A DNA stretch of 64,000 nucleotides from positions 232,154 to 296,153 of the forward strand of contig NZ_JAEKJZ010000007.1 of the NCBI RefSeq assembly GCF_017309185.1. Direction: 5' to 3'. The notes under the pieces were generated by a model, which saw nothing but the letters and a program-made list of their open reading frames with translations, was not told the DNA's origin and did not search any database. Source of the DNA: Roseibium aggregatum. GTDB lineage: Bacteria; Pseudomonadota; Alphaproteobacteria; Rhizobiales; Stappiaceae. This document shows, piece by piece, positions 35,190 to 44,137 of the stretch (its first letter is position 1; each line of letters begins with the position of its first letter). Both the position numbers and the translations under genes were made by a program.

Positions 35190-36547
35190 GAGCGGTCGCC
35201 TGTCTGAAGATTGATGGAGGCGCCGCCACCGTGGCTGTCGCCGGAACGGACGGCATGAGCAGCAGCGGACACACCGTGGGAAAGTTGCTGGGAGCGCTTC
35301 ATGCGCCTTGCCCAGGCAGGTGGGGCATCGGCGGCAGGCGATGCGGGACCCGGAAATGCAGACGATGTGTCCGAAGCACCTGTGTTGCCAATCGCACCGC
35401 CTGTTGCCTCGAAGGCTGTCCGGGCTCCGGACTGATGGCTCGCCTGGAAGCTTTCCGCTGCTTTTGACTGCAGCCGTTTGAGTGGTGAAGCGGCAGCTCG
35501 CGCCCCGGCATTTGCCACAGCGCCAACGCCGGACGCGACACCGGCAGCACCCGACTGTCCGGCCGACCCAAGGCTGTAGGCGGTCGAGGCTCCACCCGCC
35601 ATCGCAGCACCGCCGCGAGCGGCAGCCGCGGTTCCCGACAAAGCAAGAGCGCTTCCGCGAGCAGCCAGACCGGCGGCCCCGACACCGGCGACGGCAGCAC
35701 CGCCGACCGCGAGACCGGTACCGACGGCTGACCCGGCACCCAGTTGCGGTCCACCGGAGACGAGACCGTTCGCGATACCCGGGCCGAAGATCCCGAGGCC
35801 GAGCAGGGACAGGGCTGCGAGGACCACGGCCATTGCCTCGTCAATCGTCGGCGTGACACCGCCGAAGCCGGCAGTGAACTGCGCGAACAGCGTCGAGCCG
35901 ATGCCGATGATGACGGCGAGCACCAGCACCTTGATGCCGGAAGAGATGACATTGCCGAGCACGCGTTCGGCGAGAAACGCTGTCTTTCCGAACAGACCAA
36001 AGGGAATGAGCACAAAACCTGCCAGCGTCGTCAGCTTGAACTCGATCAGTGTGACGAAGAGCTGAATGGAGAGAATGAAGAAGGCCAGGATCACCAGCGC
36101 CCAGGCGAAGAGCAGGCAGGCGATCTGAATGAAGTTCTCGAAGAAGGCCACCCAGCCCATCAGGTCGGAAATCGATTCCAGCAGCGGCCGCCCGGCATCG
36201 AGACCCACCTGCGCCACCTTGCCCGGGCGCAGCAGATCGGCCGCGGAAAAGCCAGTGCCGGAGGCCATCAGGCCGAGACCTGCAAAACTCTCGAAGACGA
36301 TCCGGGCGAGAGTGTTCCAGTTGCCGATGAGATAGGCAAAGACGCCGACGAACAGCGTCTTCTTCACGAGACGGGCGATGATGTCGTCGTCGGCACCCCA
36401 GGACCAGAAGAGCGCAGCCAGCGTCACATCGATGACGATGAGCGTTGTCGCGATGAAGGCGACTTCACCACCGAGCTGGCCGAAGCCGCTGTCGATGTAG
36501 CTGGTGAAGACCCCAAGAAAATTATCGATGACACCCGTGCCGCCCAT
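35186..36547 (-). CDS. trbL: conjugal transfer protein TrbL (VirB6-like)
   Basis: A 453-residue polytopic inner-membrane protein. Residues about 25-250 hold several membrane helices including SIQLFVTLIEFKLTTLAGFVLIPFGLFGKTAFLAERVLGNVISSG, a hallmark of TrbL. The C-terminal 180 residues are an Ala/Gly-rich low-complexity tail followed by a Ser/Gly-rich end. It forms the inner-membrane channel. Confidence 0.93.
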   Translation of the reverse strand: MGGTGVIDNFLGVFTSYIDSGFGQLGGEVAFIATTLIVIDVTLAALFWSWGADDDIIARLVKKTLFVGVFAYLIGNWNTLARIVFESFAGLGLMASGTGFSAADLLRPGKVAQVGLDAGRPLLESISDLMGWVAFFENFIQIACLLFAWALVILAFFILSIQLFVTLIEFKLTTLAGFVLIPFGLFGKTAFLAERVLGNVISSGIKVLVLAVIIGIGSTLFAQFTAGFGGVTPTIDEAMAVVLAALSLLGLGIFGPGIANGLVSGGPQLGAGSAVGTGLAVGGAAVAGVGAAGLAARGSALALSGTAAAARGGAAMAGGASTAYSLGSAGQSGAAGVASGVGAVANAGARAAASPLKRLQSKAAESFQASHQSGARTAFEATGGAIGNTGASDTSSAFPGPASPAADAPPAWARRMKRSQQLSHGVSAAAHAVRSGDSHGGGASINLQTGDRS

Positions 36548-36550
36548 GGA

Positions 36551-36823
36551 TCATCGAGCCTCGCTGGTTCGAGTATCCCTGCCGAGAAACCGGTCCCGGG
36601 TTTGCTGCCAGGTAGCGAGACAGTCTTCGTCATCGAGTGCAGCCCTGCCCATCTGCTGACAGCGGCGCAGATCGGTGCGCAGCGGATCGGAGGCTGAGGG
36701 AGCGACCGGTGCAGTCAGTACGGGCACCGCCTCGTTCTTGCGGGACATCTCGATCAGGCTCGCGGTGATGGCAATCGCCACAAAAACGATGGCAGCCAGC
36801 CGGGCCAGCATCTTGCCGTCCAT
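36551..36823 (-). CDS. trbK: TrbK-alt entry-exclusion protein
   Basis: About 90 residues with an N-terminal membrane helix (LAAIVFVAIAITASLIEM) and a periplasmic tail containing two cysteines (RRCQQMG, DEDCLATW). Its place between trbJ and trbL matches the TrbK-alt family, thought to be an entry-exclusion or accessory protein. The ATG at 36823 has GGAGG 7-8 bases upstream. It is not a classical TrbK lipoprotein. Confidence 0.8.
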   Translation of the reverse strand: MDGKMLARLAAIVFVAIAITASLIEMSRKNEAVPVLTAPVAPSASDPLRTDLRRCQQMGRAALDDEDCLATWQQTRDRFLGRDTRTSEAR

Positions 36824-36844
36824 GGGGATGTCCTCCAAAAAAAA

Positions 36845-37600
36845 TCAGTTGTTGAACATGCGTGCGTTGCCGGGCTGGTAACCGGAGCCCGGCGTCAGAA
36901 AGCGCTGGCGCTGGATGCGGCCTTGTTCGGCCGCGGCCGTTCGTTCCGCTTCGCTCAAGGCGATCGCCCGGCCATTGGCAGCGACGACAGCAGTGAGATC
37001 GGAAAGCTGCTGGGCCTGAAGCGCCAGAAGCTGGTTGCCCGCCTGGGCGGTCTGAAGCGCACCGGTCGCCCCCTGGCTCTGACCGATCAGCGCGGACATC
37101 TGCGCGCGGTTGGTCTCGATATTACCGACGACGCCGGCCTGCACACGCAAGGCGTCCTGCAACCCGCCGATCGTGTTCTGCCAGCGGCTGCGCGCGCCGG
37201 CGATCAGCTGCTGCTCGGTCGCGCTGAGGTCGATGTTACCGTATTGCTGCTGGAACAGCTGATCGATCTGCTGGACGTCGAAGGCGATGTTCTGAGCCTC
37301 CTGGAGAAGCTGCTGTGTCCTCTGCACGGACTGCTGGAGCTGCTGTAGCGAGGAGTAAGGCAGACTCGCCAGATTGCGGGCCTGGTTGATCAGCATCTGA
37401 GCTTCGTTCTGAAGCTGAACGATCTGGTTGTTGATCTGTTCCAGCGTCCGCGCCGCCGTCAGAACATTCTGGGCGTAGTTCGACGGATCGAACACCACCC
37501 GCCAGGCATGCGCCGGCGGAGCAAGGGCTACGGAGCCCAATGTGGGAATGGTGAGGAGCGCGGCGGCAGCAACAATTGCTCGGGATCGGCGAACCGTCAT
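36845..37600 (-). CDS. trbJ: conjugal transfer protein TrbJ (VirB5-like)
   Basis: A 251-residue secreted protein. A signal peptide ends near PAHA-WRVVFDP, and the mature part starts with the typical VFDPSNYAQNVLTAARTLEQINNQIVQLQNEAQML. The remainder is long Gln-rich helices with coiled-coil character, as in VirB5/TrbJ pilus-tip proteins. The ATG at 37600 overlaps the trbE stop. Confidence 0.92.
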   Translation of the reverse strand: MTVRRSRAIVAAAALLTIPTLGSVALAPPAHAWRVVFDPSNYAQNVLTAARTLEQINNQIVQLQNEAQMLINQARNLASLPYSSLQQLQQSVQRTQQLLQEAQNIAFDVQQIDQLFQQQYGNIDLSATEQQLIAGARSRWQNTIGGLQDALRVQAGVVGNIETNRAQMSALIGQSQGATGALQTAQAGNQLLALQAQQLSDLTAVVAANGRAIALSEAERTAAAEQGRIQRQRFLTPGSGYQPGNARMFNN

Positions 37601-40029
37601 GAGGAGGTCTCCAGATTGATGAGGTCGGGGATGAGATCGGCGGCCCAGGGAAGACCGCGGTGGCGCAGCCAGGCATCGAGGAAACCTTCGTGGCCGTGGT
37701 CCGCGAGGATTCCACTGATCGCGGTCTGATCGGTCTTCGAGGAGGTCGCGCAAAGGGCCAGCGCGACTTCGAAAAGGCCCAGTTCAAAGAGCCGGTTGCC
37801 GCGCCGGGACTGGCAGTAATAGTCACGTTTGGGCGTTGCCCGCGCGAGGATCTCGATCTGTCGGTCGTTGAGACCGAAGCGGTGATAGATGCCGGCAATC
37901 TGCGGTTCGATTGCGCGCTCGTTCGGCAGCAGGAGCCGTGTCGGGCAGCTCTCGATGATGGCGGGTGCAATGGCCGAGCCATCGATGTCGGACAGAGACT
38001 GCGTGGCGAAGATGACGGAGGCGTTCTTCTTGCGAAGCGTCTTCAGCCATTCCCGGAGCTGGCCCGCAAACCCCTCGTCGTCGAGCGCCAGCCAGCCTTC
38101 ATCGATGATGATCAGGGTCGGCGACCCGTCGAGCCGGTCCTCGATCCGGTGGAACAGATAGGCGAGCACGGCAGGCGCGGCTCCCGTGCCGATCAGCCCC
38201 TCGGTCTCGAAGGCCTGAACGCTGCTTGACCCCAGACGTTCGCTTTCCGCATCGAGCAGCCGGCCATGGGCACCGCCGATGCAATAGGGACGCAGAGCCT
38301 GTTTGAGGTCGTTTGACTGGAGAAGGACGGAAAGGCCGGTGAGCGTCCGCTCTTCTACCGGTGCGGAAGAAAGCGATGTCAGCGCCGTCCAGATATGATC
38401 CTTAACGTCCGGGTTGACGGGTACGCCTTCGCGCATGAGGATAGCGGCGATCCAGTCGGCGGACCAGGAGCGCTCGACGGCGGCATCGATCCGGGCAAGA
38501 GGCTGCAGCGACACGCTGCTGCCTTCGGTGAGGCCGCCGCCGAGATCATGCCAGTCACCGCCCATGGCGAGACAGGCTGCGCGGATCGATCCCCCGAAAT
38601 CGAAGGCGAACACCCGGGAGTTCCGGTACCTTCGGAACTGCAGCGCCATCAGCGCCAAAAGGACGGACTTGCCTGCGCCAGTCGGGCCGACGACCAGTGT
38701 GTGGCCGACATCGCCGACATGAAGGGAAAACCGGAACGGGGTCGAGCCTTCCGTCTTGCCGTAGAGCAAGGGAGGAGACGAAAGATGCTCGTCCCGCTCC
38801 GGCCCCGCCCACACCGCGCTCGAGGGGATCATGTGGGCGAGATTGAGGGTGGAGACCGGTGGCTGGCGGACATTGGCGTAGACATGACCCGGCAGGCTGC
38901 CAAGCCAGGCATCGACCGCATTGAGGGTCTCCGGCAGACATGTGAAATCGCGTCCCTGGATGACCTTCTCAACCAGCCGCAGCTTCTCATCCGCAATCTT
39001 GCTGTCACTATCCCATACCGTGACGGTCGCCGTGACATAGGCAATGCCGGCATGATCAGCGCCGAGTTCCTGAAGCGCCAGATCGGCATCGGCCGCCTTG
39101 TTCGCGGCATCGGTGTCGACGAGTGCTGACTGCTCGTTGGTCATTACCTCCTTCAGGATCGCGGCGATGGATTTGCGCTTGGCGAACCACTGGCGGCGGA
39201 TCCTGGTAAGGAGTTTTGTCGCATCCGTCTTGTCCAACGGAATCGCGCGGGTCGACCAGCGATAGGGAAAGGCCAGCCGGTTGAGCTCGTCGAGCAGGCC
39301 TGGAGTCGTCGCGGACGGAAACCCGGTAATGGTGAGGACCCGCAGATGCTTGTCTCCGAGCCTTGGCTCCAGTCCGCCGGCGAGCGGCTGATCCGCGAGC
39401 AGCGCATCCAGATAGACCGTGGTCTCCGGCACGCGAACATGGTGCCGGTTGGTCGAGACCGTTGAATGCAGATAGGTCAGCGTCCCGGCATCGTCGAGCC
39501 ATTCGCATTCGGGCATGAAAGCATCGATCAGCTGAAGGATCCGATCGGTACGATCGATGAACCCGGTCAGCACCTCCTGCGGGTTCAGCCCGTTGGTCTC
39601 CCGGCCTTCGAACAGCCAGCGTTCCGCGCGGGCGGCCTCTTCGGCGGGCGGCAGATAGGTGAAGGTCAGAAAATAGCTCGACTCGAAATGCGCGCCGGCT
39701 TCTTCAAAACTCGCCTTGCGTTCTGCATCGACCAGTGCTGAGGCCGCATCCGGAAAACTGCTGTCGGGGTAGTGATTGGCGGCATGACGCTGCGCCTCGA
39801 CGAAGATCGCCCAGCCGGAGCCGAGACGGCGGAAGGCGTTGTTGAGACGGCCGGTGACAGCGACGAGTTCGGCCGGAACAACGCTGTCGAGATCCGGTCC
39901 ACGGAAACGGACCGTGCGCTGGAAACTGCCGTCCTTGTTGAGCACCACGCCCTTCTCGACCAGGGCAGCCCACGGCAGATAATCGGCAAAGCGGCTGTTG
40001 CGCGTTCGGTATTCGGAGAGGTTCATCAT
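37597..40029 (-). CDS. trbE: conjugal transfer ATPase TrbE (VirB4-like)
   Basis: An 810-residue VirB4-type ATPase. The N-terminal CagE/TrbE domain precedes the RecA-like motor with Walker A GPTGAGKSVLLALM, Walker B TLIIIDEGWLALDD, and ATQSLSDIDGSAIAPAIIESCPTRLLLPN. It powers pilus assembly and substrate transfer. Length is normal. Two consecutive ATG codons at 40029 and 40026 make the exact start uncertain by one residue. Confidence 0.96.
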   Translation of the reverse strand: MMNLSEYRTRNSRFADYLPWAALVEKGVVLNKDGSFQRTVRFRGPDLDSVVPAELVAVTGRLNNAFRRLGSGWAIFVEAQRHAANHYPDSSFPDAASALVDAERKASFEEAGAHFESSYFLTFTYLPPAEEAARAERWLFEGRETNGLNPQEVLTGFIDRTDRILQLIDAFMPECEWLDDAGTLTYLHSTVSTNRHHVRVPETTVYLDALLADQPLAGGLEPRLGDKHLRVLTITGFPSATTPGLLDELNRLAFPYRWSTRAIPLDKTDATKLLTRIRRQWFAKRKSIAAILKEVMTNEQSALVDTDAANKAADADLALQELGADHAGIAYVTATVTVWDSDSKIADEKLRLVEKVIQGRDFTCLPETLNAVDAWLGSLPGHVYANVRQPPVSTLNLAHMIPSSAVWAGPERDEHLSSPPLLYGKTEGSTPFRFSLHVGDVGHTLVVGPTGAGKSVLLALMALQFRRYRNSRVFAFDFGGSIRAACLAMGGDWHDLGGGLTEGSSVSLQPLARIDAAVERSWSADWIAAILMREGVPVNPDVKDHIWTALTSLSSAPVEERTLTGLSVLLQSNDLKQALRPYCIGGAHGRLLDAESERLGSSSVQAFETEGLIGTGAAPAVLAYLFHRIEDRLDGSPTLIIIDEGWLALDDEGFAGQLREWLKTLRKKNASVIFATQSLSDIDGSAIAPAIIESCPTRLLLPNERAIEPQIAGIYHRFGLNDRQIEILARATPKRDYYCQSRRGNRLFELGLFEVALALCATSSKTDQTAISGILADHGHEGFLDAWLRHRGLPWAADLIPDLINLETSS

Positions 40030-40044
40030 CGACAGGGCCTCCGC

Positions 40045-40326
40045 TCACACGCTCAGATGCGCGGGAAAACGCAGATGCCGGCGTCCAACTTCAGCAAAGA
40101 GAGGATCGCGCTTGGCGGCCCAGACGGCGGCCAGATGCCCAATCAGCCAGATGGCGAGGCCGACCAACCAAAGGCGCAGGCCGAGCCCCACGGCGCCGGC
40201 GAGCGTACCGTTCAGGATCGCAATGGCTCGGGGCGCGCCACCGAGCAGGATCGGCTCGCTCAACGACCGATGCACCGCCACGGTGAACCCCGGCACCACA
40301 TCACGTTGATCGAAGGTCTCCGCCAT
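40045..40326 (-). CDS. trbD: conjugal transfer protein TrbD (VirB3-like)
   Basis: A 93-residue protein with VPGFTVAVHRSLSEPILLGGAPR, typical of TrbD, then two membrane helices. The start overlaps the trbC stop as TGATG, and trbE follows after 15 bases. It is an inner-membrane partner of TrbE. Confidence 0.9.
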   Translation of the reverse strand: MAETFDQRDVVPGFTVAVHRSLSEPILLGGAPRAIAILNGTLAGAVGLGLRLWLVGLAIWLIGHLAAVWAAKRDPLFAEVGRRHLRFPAHLSV

Positions 40327-40658
40327 CAGATCAGCGCCCCGCCGCCGAAGGAAAAAAACGACAGGAAGAAGGAACTGGCGGCGAAGGCGATCGAGAGACC
40401 GAAAACAATCTGGATGAGGCGCCGGAAGCCGCCGGACGTATCGCCGAAGGCCAGAGACAGTCCCGTCACGATGATGATGATCACCGCGACGATCTTGGCG
40501 ACTGGGCCCTCGATGGATTCCAGGATCGACTGCAGCGGCGCCTCCCACGGCATGGAAGACCCGGCAGCGTGAACGGCAGATGCGGTGAGCAAGCTGACAT
40601 GAACGACGGCTACAGCGGTCGCGATGGGACGGCATACACGAAGGGTGGTCCGGATCAT
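40326..40658 (-). CDS. trbC: conjugal transfer pilin TrbC (VirB2-like)
   Basis: A 110-residue pilin precursor. The signal sequence is cleaved near VHAAGSSMPWE, and two membrane helices follow (IVAVIIIIVTGLSLAFG, IQIVFGLSIAFAASSFFLSFF). It overlaps trbB upstream and trbD downstream. In this family the peptidase TraF matures the pilin, and a traF gene lies 10 kb away. Confidence 0.92.
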   Translation of the reverse strand: MIRTTLRVCRPIATAVAVVHVSLLTASAVHAAGSSMPWEAPLQSILESIEGPVAKIVAVIIIIVTGLSLAFGDTSGGFRRLIQIVFGLSIAFAASSFFLSFFSFGGGALI

Positions 40659-41647
40659 GAAGGATCTCCTGAATGAGAGGGAGTTGCGGGAACGGCTGGG
40701 GAAATGCGGTAGTCACCGTCGGAACCGAGGCTCTCGACACGGGAAAGCTCCACGAGCCGCCGCTGAGAGCCGCGGCCTGCTAGGACTGCGATCAGGTCGA
40801 TCGTCTCCGCGATCAGGGCGCGGGGAACGGTGACCACCGCTTCCTGGATGAGCTGTTCGAGCCGGCGCAATGCTCCGATGGCAGATCCGGCGTGGATGGT
40901 GCCAATGCCGCCGGGATGACCCGTTCCCCAGGCCTTCAGGAGATCAAGAGCTTCCGGTCCGCGGACCTCCCCGATCGGAATGCGATCCGGGCGCAGACGC
41001 AAGGAAGAGCGCACGAGATCGGACAGCGAGGCGACGCCGTCTTTTGTCCGTATGGCGACGAGGTTTGGTGCGGCACACTGAAGCTCGCGGGTGTCCTCGA
41101 TGAGGATCACACGATCGGAACTCTTGGCGACTTCGGCCAGCAGAGCGTTAGTCAGCGTGGTCTTGCCGGTTGACGTGCCGCCAGCAACGAGAATGTTTGC
41201 GCGTGTCGCGACGCCCGAACGGAGCGCCTCCGCCTGTGCCGGCGTCATGGTCCCGGCCGCAACATAATCCTCGAGGGTAAAAACAGCGACAGCGGGCTTG
41301 CGGATGGCGAAGGCCGGAGCGGCGACTACCGGGGGAAGAAGCCCTTCGAACCGTTCCCCCGTTTCGGGGAGTTCGGCTGAAACACGCGGCGCACCATCAT
41401 TAACTTCCGAGCCGACATGGTGCGCGACCAGGCGCACGATGCGTTCGCCGTCGGCCGGTGACACCCACTCTCCGGTTCCGGACAGGCCTTCGGAAAGGCG
41501 GTCAACCCAGATATGCCCGTCCGGGTTAAGCATCACCTCAATGACGGCAGGGTCTTCCAGAAGACAAGCGATCGCGGGTCCGAGCGCTGAGCGGAGCATT
41601 CGCGCGCTGCGTGCGTGACCTTCCAGGTCTTGATGTGATGTTGCCAT
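40655..41647 (-). CDS. trbB: conjugal transfer ATPase TrbB (VirB11-like)
   Basis: A 330-residue hexameric secretion ATPase. Walker A is AGGTSTGKTTLTNALL, the Asp box VILIEDTRELQC, and the Walker B/His region GEVRGPEALDLLKAWGTGHPGGIGTIHA. It is the first gene of the trb operon. Its upstream flank is an insertion site for cargo genes. Confidence 0.95.
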   Translation of the reverse strand: MATSHQDLEGHARSARMLRSALGPAIACLLEDPAVIEVMLNPDGHIWVDRLSEGLSGTGEWVSPADGERIVRLVAHHVGSEVNDGAPRVSAELPETGERFEGLLPPVVAAPAFAIRKPAVAVFTLEDYVAAGTMTPAQAEALRSGVATRANILVAGGTSTGKTTLTNALLAEVAKSSDRVILIEDTRELQCAAPNLVAIRTKDGVASLSDLVRSSLRLRPDRIPIGEVRGPEALDLLKAWGTGHPGGIGTIHAGSAIGALRRLEQLIQEAVVTVPRALIAETIDLIAVLAGRGSQRRLVELSRVESLGSDGDYRISPAVPATPSHSGDPS

Positions 41648-41954
41648 TAATTCCCCGTTGATGCCGGGGATGGCAGAAATGCTCCCGGACGGGGATGATT
41701 AAAAAGACCTGATTTTGGTGGGGTTCAATACCTATTCGATGGCGTCGTAGCGTGGCGTGCAAAGACAGGAAAATGGCACTTGGGCATCGCTCAGATGGCC
41801 ACCTACCATACTATTGAATGACAAATTCGGGGCCGTCTGCGAACTGGCAGGTTTAGAATGCTGGTTGGCCGAAGACGACATTGCGCTAGGCAACTACCAC
41901 CTCCGGTCCTGAGCCGCAGTTCGTCGGTTGCCAAGGCGCCGCGGCGCCGCCTAA
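41648..41954. other. intergenic region upstream of trbB
   Basis: These 307 bases probably contain the trb promoter. A GC palindrome (GGCGCC-GC-GGCGCC) lies near 41936-41949 just after the small repeat-protein gene and could terminate it. No gene is seen. Confidence 0.45.
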
Positions 41955-42170
41955 TCACTTCTCCCGAACGGTCGTCCCTGGGTTGGCCTTGCCATACTTC
42001 GCTGTCACGAAGCGTCCGGAGATTGCACTCCGGTAGCTGCCCCCAGTAGAACCGCTCTTTCCGGGCGCCTCCTTCACAGTGGTCCTCGGATTTGATTTCC
42101 CATAGGACTTGGTCACGTAGCGCCCTGACTTCGCACTGCGGTAGCTCCCGCCGTTGCCTTTGCCTGCCAT
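41955..42170 (-). CDS. small two-repeat basic protein
   Basis: A 71-residue protein made almost entirely of two copies of one unit: GGSYRSAKSGRYVTKSYG.. and GGSYRSAISGRFVTAKYG.., each followed by a N-P-x-T-T-V segment. The ATG at 42170 has a strong AAGGAG eight bases upstream; longer frames lack it. Similar Y-R-S-A-x-x-G-R-(Y/F)-V-T units occur in small proteins of plasmids and phages, in my recollection, with unknown function. It precedes nothing obvious and may be independent cargo. Confidence 0.7.
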   Translation of the reverse strand: MAGKGNGGSYRSAKSGRYVTKSYGKSNPRTTVKEAPGKSGSTGGSYRSAISGRFVTAKYGKANPGTTVREK

Positions 42171-42184
42171 CCAATTTCTCCTTC

Positions 42185-43069
42185 TCATGTTTGGCACGTT
42201 GTCTTGCCTCTCCGACGTGGAGGGGCAGTTGGGTTCCATACAAACCGAGTGACCTCCTCTGGAGGTGCTCGCATTTTCATCATGAAATGCAATAGATCGG
42301 AACCGGAAGTGTTCGCCTGATCTGATGACTTGCAGCACTCGGCGTAGGTTCCGAGCGGAATATCGCACCCGCAATATTCGTCATCGCCAAGCTCAAGCAG
42401 ACGCTCAGCCGGAAGAGGCACCGATTGTCGTCCGGGCCATTTCCCGTATTTCTCAAAATAGAGATGCCGCACAGCCCAAAGGCTATAGAGGTCCAGAAGA
42501 AGGGTCACCGAGTCGCCGGGACACCATGTCTCGTCCCTTGGCTCGAACGCGCAAATCGATCCGTCGGGAAAGTTCGTGTGCCTAGGTCCGATCCAGGCTT
42601 TGCTGACTGCGGTGGTCCAGAAGCCCCAGGCTCGAACCGGCCTGCTGATGTTGTAGGGGAGTTGAACGACAAATGCGGCTCGTCGACTAAGGCCTCCGAT
42701 AAGATCACTTTCAACGTAAAGCCACATCTGCCGTTCTTGAGGATACGCGAGAAGACCCGGGTAAGCGTCCCGGCATTCCCCTACGCATTCCGCATAGAGA
42801 GACCGTAGTCCTGGCTGGACGAACGGTGCTCCGGAACCGGGCGCCCCGGATTGTCCGGACGTCCCTTGCCCTCTGGCGGGCCGTTCCCATGGTCGGGTTG
42901 CGGATCGTGTCGATTGTTGCCGTGCATCGGCTTTCTCCTGGCCCGAAGGTTTCAAGATAACCAGGGAGGTATCGGGCCGAATGACCCCCCGATTAAACAC
43001 TGTCGGCAGAACATCAACGTCGAGACCCGCGCCGATCGCCTTCAGATCATCTTCGACACTCTTCCTCAT
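42185..43069 (-). CDS. stand-alone E2-like protein with SEC-C-like tail
   Basis: The 294-residue protein has an E2 (ubiquitin-conjugating) core: after strands WLYVE and AAFVVQLPYN comes GPRHTNFPDGSICAF with the predicted catalytic cysteine at residue 173, then W at 182 and the helix LLLDLYSLWAVRHLYF. This aligns with the H-x-N..DG.(I/V)C..W.P.. pattern of E2 enzymes. Residues 233-246 (C-x-C-x9-CC) resemble a SEC-C zinc motif. No partner E1 is adjacent. It is divergent from a CapW-like regulator, suggesting a defence locus. Residues 1-85 are unrecognised. Confidence 0.6.
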   Translation of the reverse strand: MRKSVEDDLKAIGAGLDVDVLPTVFNRGVIRPDTSLVILKPSGQEKADARQQSTRSATRPWERPARGQGTSGQSGAPGSGAPFVQPGLRSLYAECVGECRDAYPGLLAYPQERQMWLYVESDLIGGLSRRAAFVVQLPYNISRPVRAWGFWTTAVSKAWIGPRHTNFPDGSICAFEPRDETWCPGDSVTLLLDLYSLWAVRHLYFEKYGKWPGRQSVPLPAERLLELGDDEYCGCDIPLGTYAECCKSSDQANTSGSDLLHFMMKMRAPPEEVTRFVWNPTAPPRRRGKTTCQT

Positions 43070-43204
43070 GCGCGTTCGTCTCTGCGTTGGTTAATGATGA
43101 ATCCTGCTTGTTGACCCGAGTCGCTCGATTTCGCATATTAATGTAGGCATGAATCTCATATCAGTCAATAAACTAGACGAATCTTCTGTAGAAAGGGGTA
43201 CTTT

Positions 43205-44137
43205 ATGGTCGAATTTGGCGATCAGGCTTCAAAAAAGAAGACGAAGTGGAATGTTCAAAAGCGCTTAGAGTTCATAGAGTTCCGGCTATTTTGGACTGCT
43301 CGCCTTAATCGCAAAGACCTAGTCGACACTTTTGGAATTTCTCCACAGCAGGCCTCTGCAGACATCTCAACGTACGAGCAAATCGCTCCAAGGAACCTAA
43401 GCTATGATGCCGGCCAGAAATCGTACTTCCGATCAGGTGAGTTCGTCCCGGCGCTTCTCGGAGCATCGACCCAGAGATACCTTCTGCAACTTGTCGCCAT
43501 TGAGAGCGGTTGGATGGAGTACGATGAGACTTGGTTTGAGGAAAGGCAGGCAATAGAGGTCACCACGCTCACAAAAAAGAGAGTGGATACCAATGTTCTC
43601 ATGAACGTCTTGGACGCCATCCGCAATGAGCGCCAACTTGACATGGGTTATCGGTCAATGACCGGGTCAACTGCATCAACGCGATTGGTGGAACCCCATG
43701 CTCTAAGTTACAATTCCGGCCGCTGGTATGTCAGAGCTTGGTCGAGCGAACACAACGATTTTCGCGATTACAACCTGAATCGAATCCATGAAGCGACGTT
43801 GGGTCAACCTGCAACTATAGATCGCTCGCTAGACTTCCAATGGCATCACTCCATTGATCTGGAGATCGTTCCGAATCCTAACCTGCCAGAGGAAAAGCAA
43901 GCCGCAGTTGAGTATGAGTACGAGATGACGGACAAGTGCTTAAAAGTTAACTGCCGCCTATCAGTTAGTTTTTATTTGATGAGTGAACACAATCTCGATG
44001 TTGCTGACGGAGTATTACCTCCTGTCAAGCAACAGATCGTTCTGAGAAATGCGGACGAAGTGGTCCAAGCTAGAGAAGTTGCCAGAAAGCTCTCCAAAGA
44101 CGCACTGAAACGCTATGCCGATGCCGCAGAGACATGA
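43205..44137 (+). CDS. WYL-domain regulator, CapW/BrxR-like
   Basis: A 310-residue protein. The N-terminus (KWNVQKRLEFIEFRLFWTARLNRKDLVDTFGISPQQASADISTYEQIAPRNL) is the winged helix typical of CapW/BrxR regulators that control CBASS, BREX and other defence loci. The WYL domain follows (LVEPHALSYNSGRWYVRAWSSEHNDFRDYNLNRI). It probably represses its own unit and the divergent E2-like gene until phage damage is sensed. The stop overlaps the nucleotidyltransferase start (ATGA). Confidence 0.88.
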   Translation: MVEFGDQASKKKTKWNVQKRLEFIEFRLFWTARLNRKDLVDTFGISPQQASADISTYEQIAPRNLSYDAGQKSYFRSGEFVPALLGASTQRYLLQLVAIESGWMEYDETWFEERQAIEVTTLTKKRVDTNVLMNVLDAIRNERQLDMGYRSMTGSTASTRLVEPHALSYNSGRWYVRAWSSEHNDFRDYNLNRIHEATLGQPATIDRSLDFQWHHSIDLEIVPNPNLPEEKQAAVEYEYEMTDKCLKVNCRLSVSFYLMSEHNLDVADGVLPPVKQQIVLRNADEVVQAREVARKLSKDALKRYADAAET

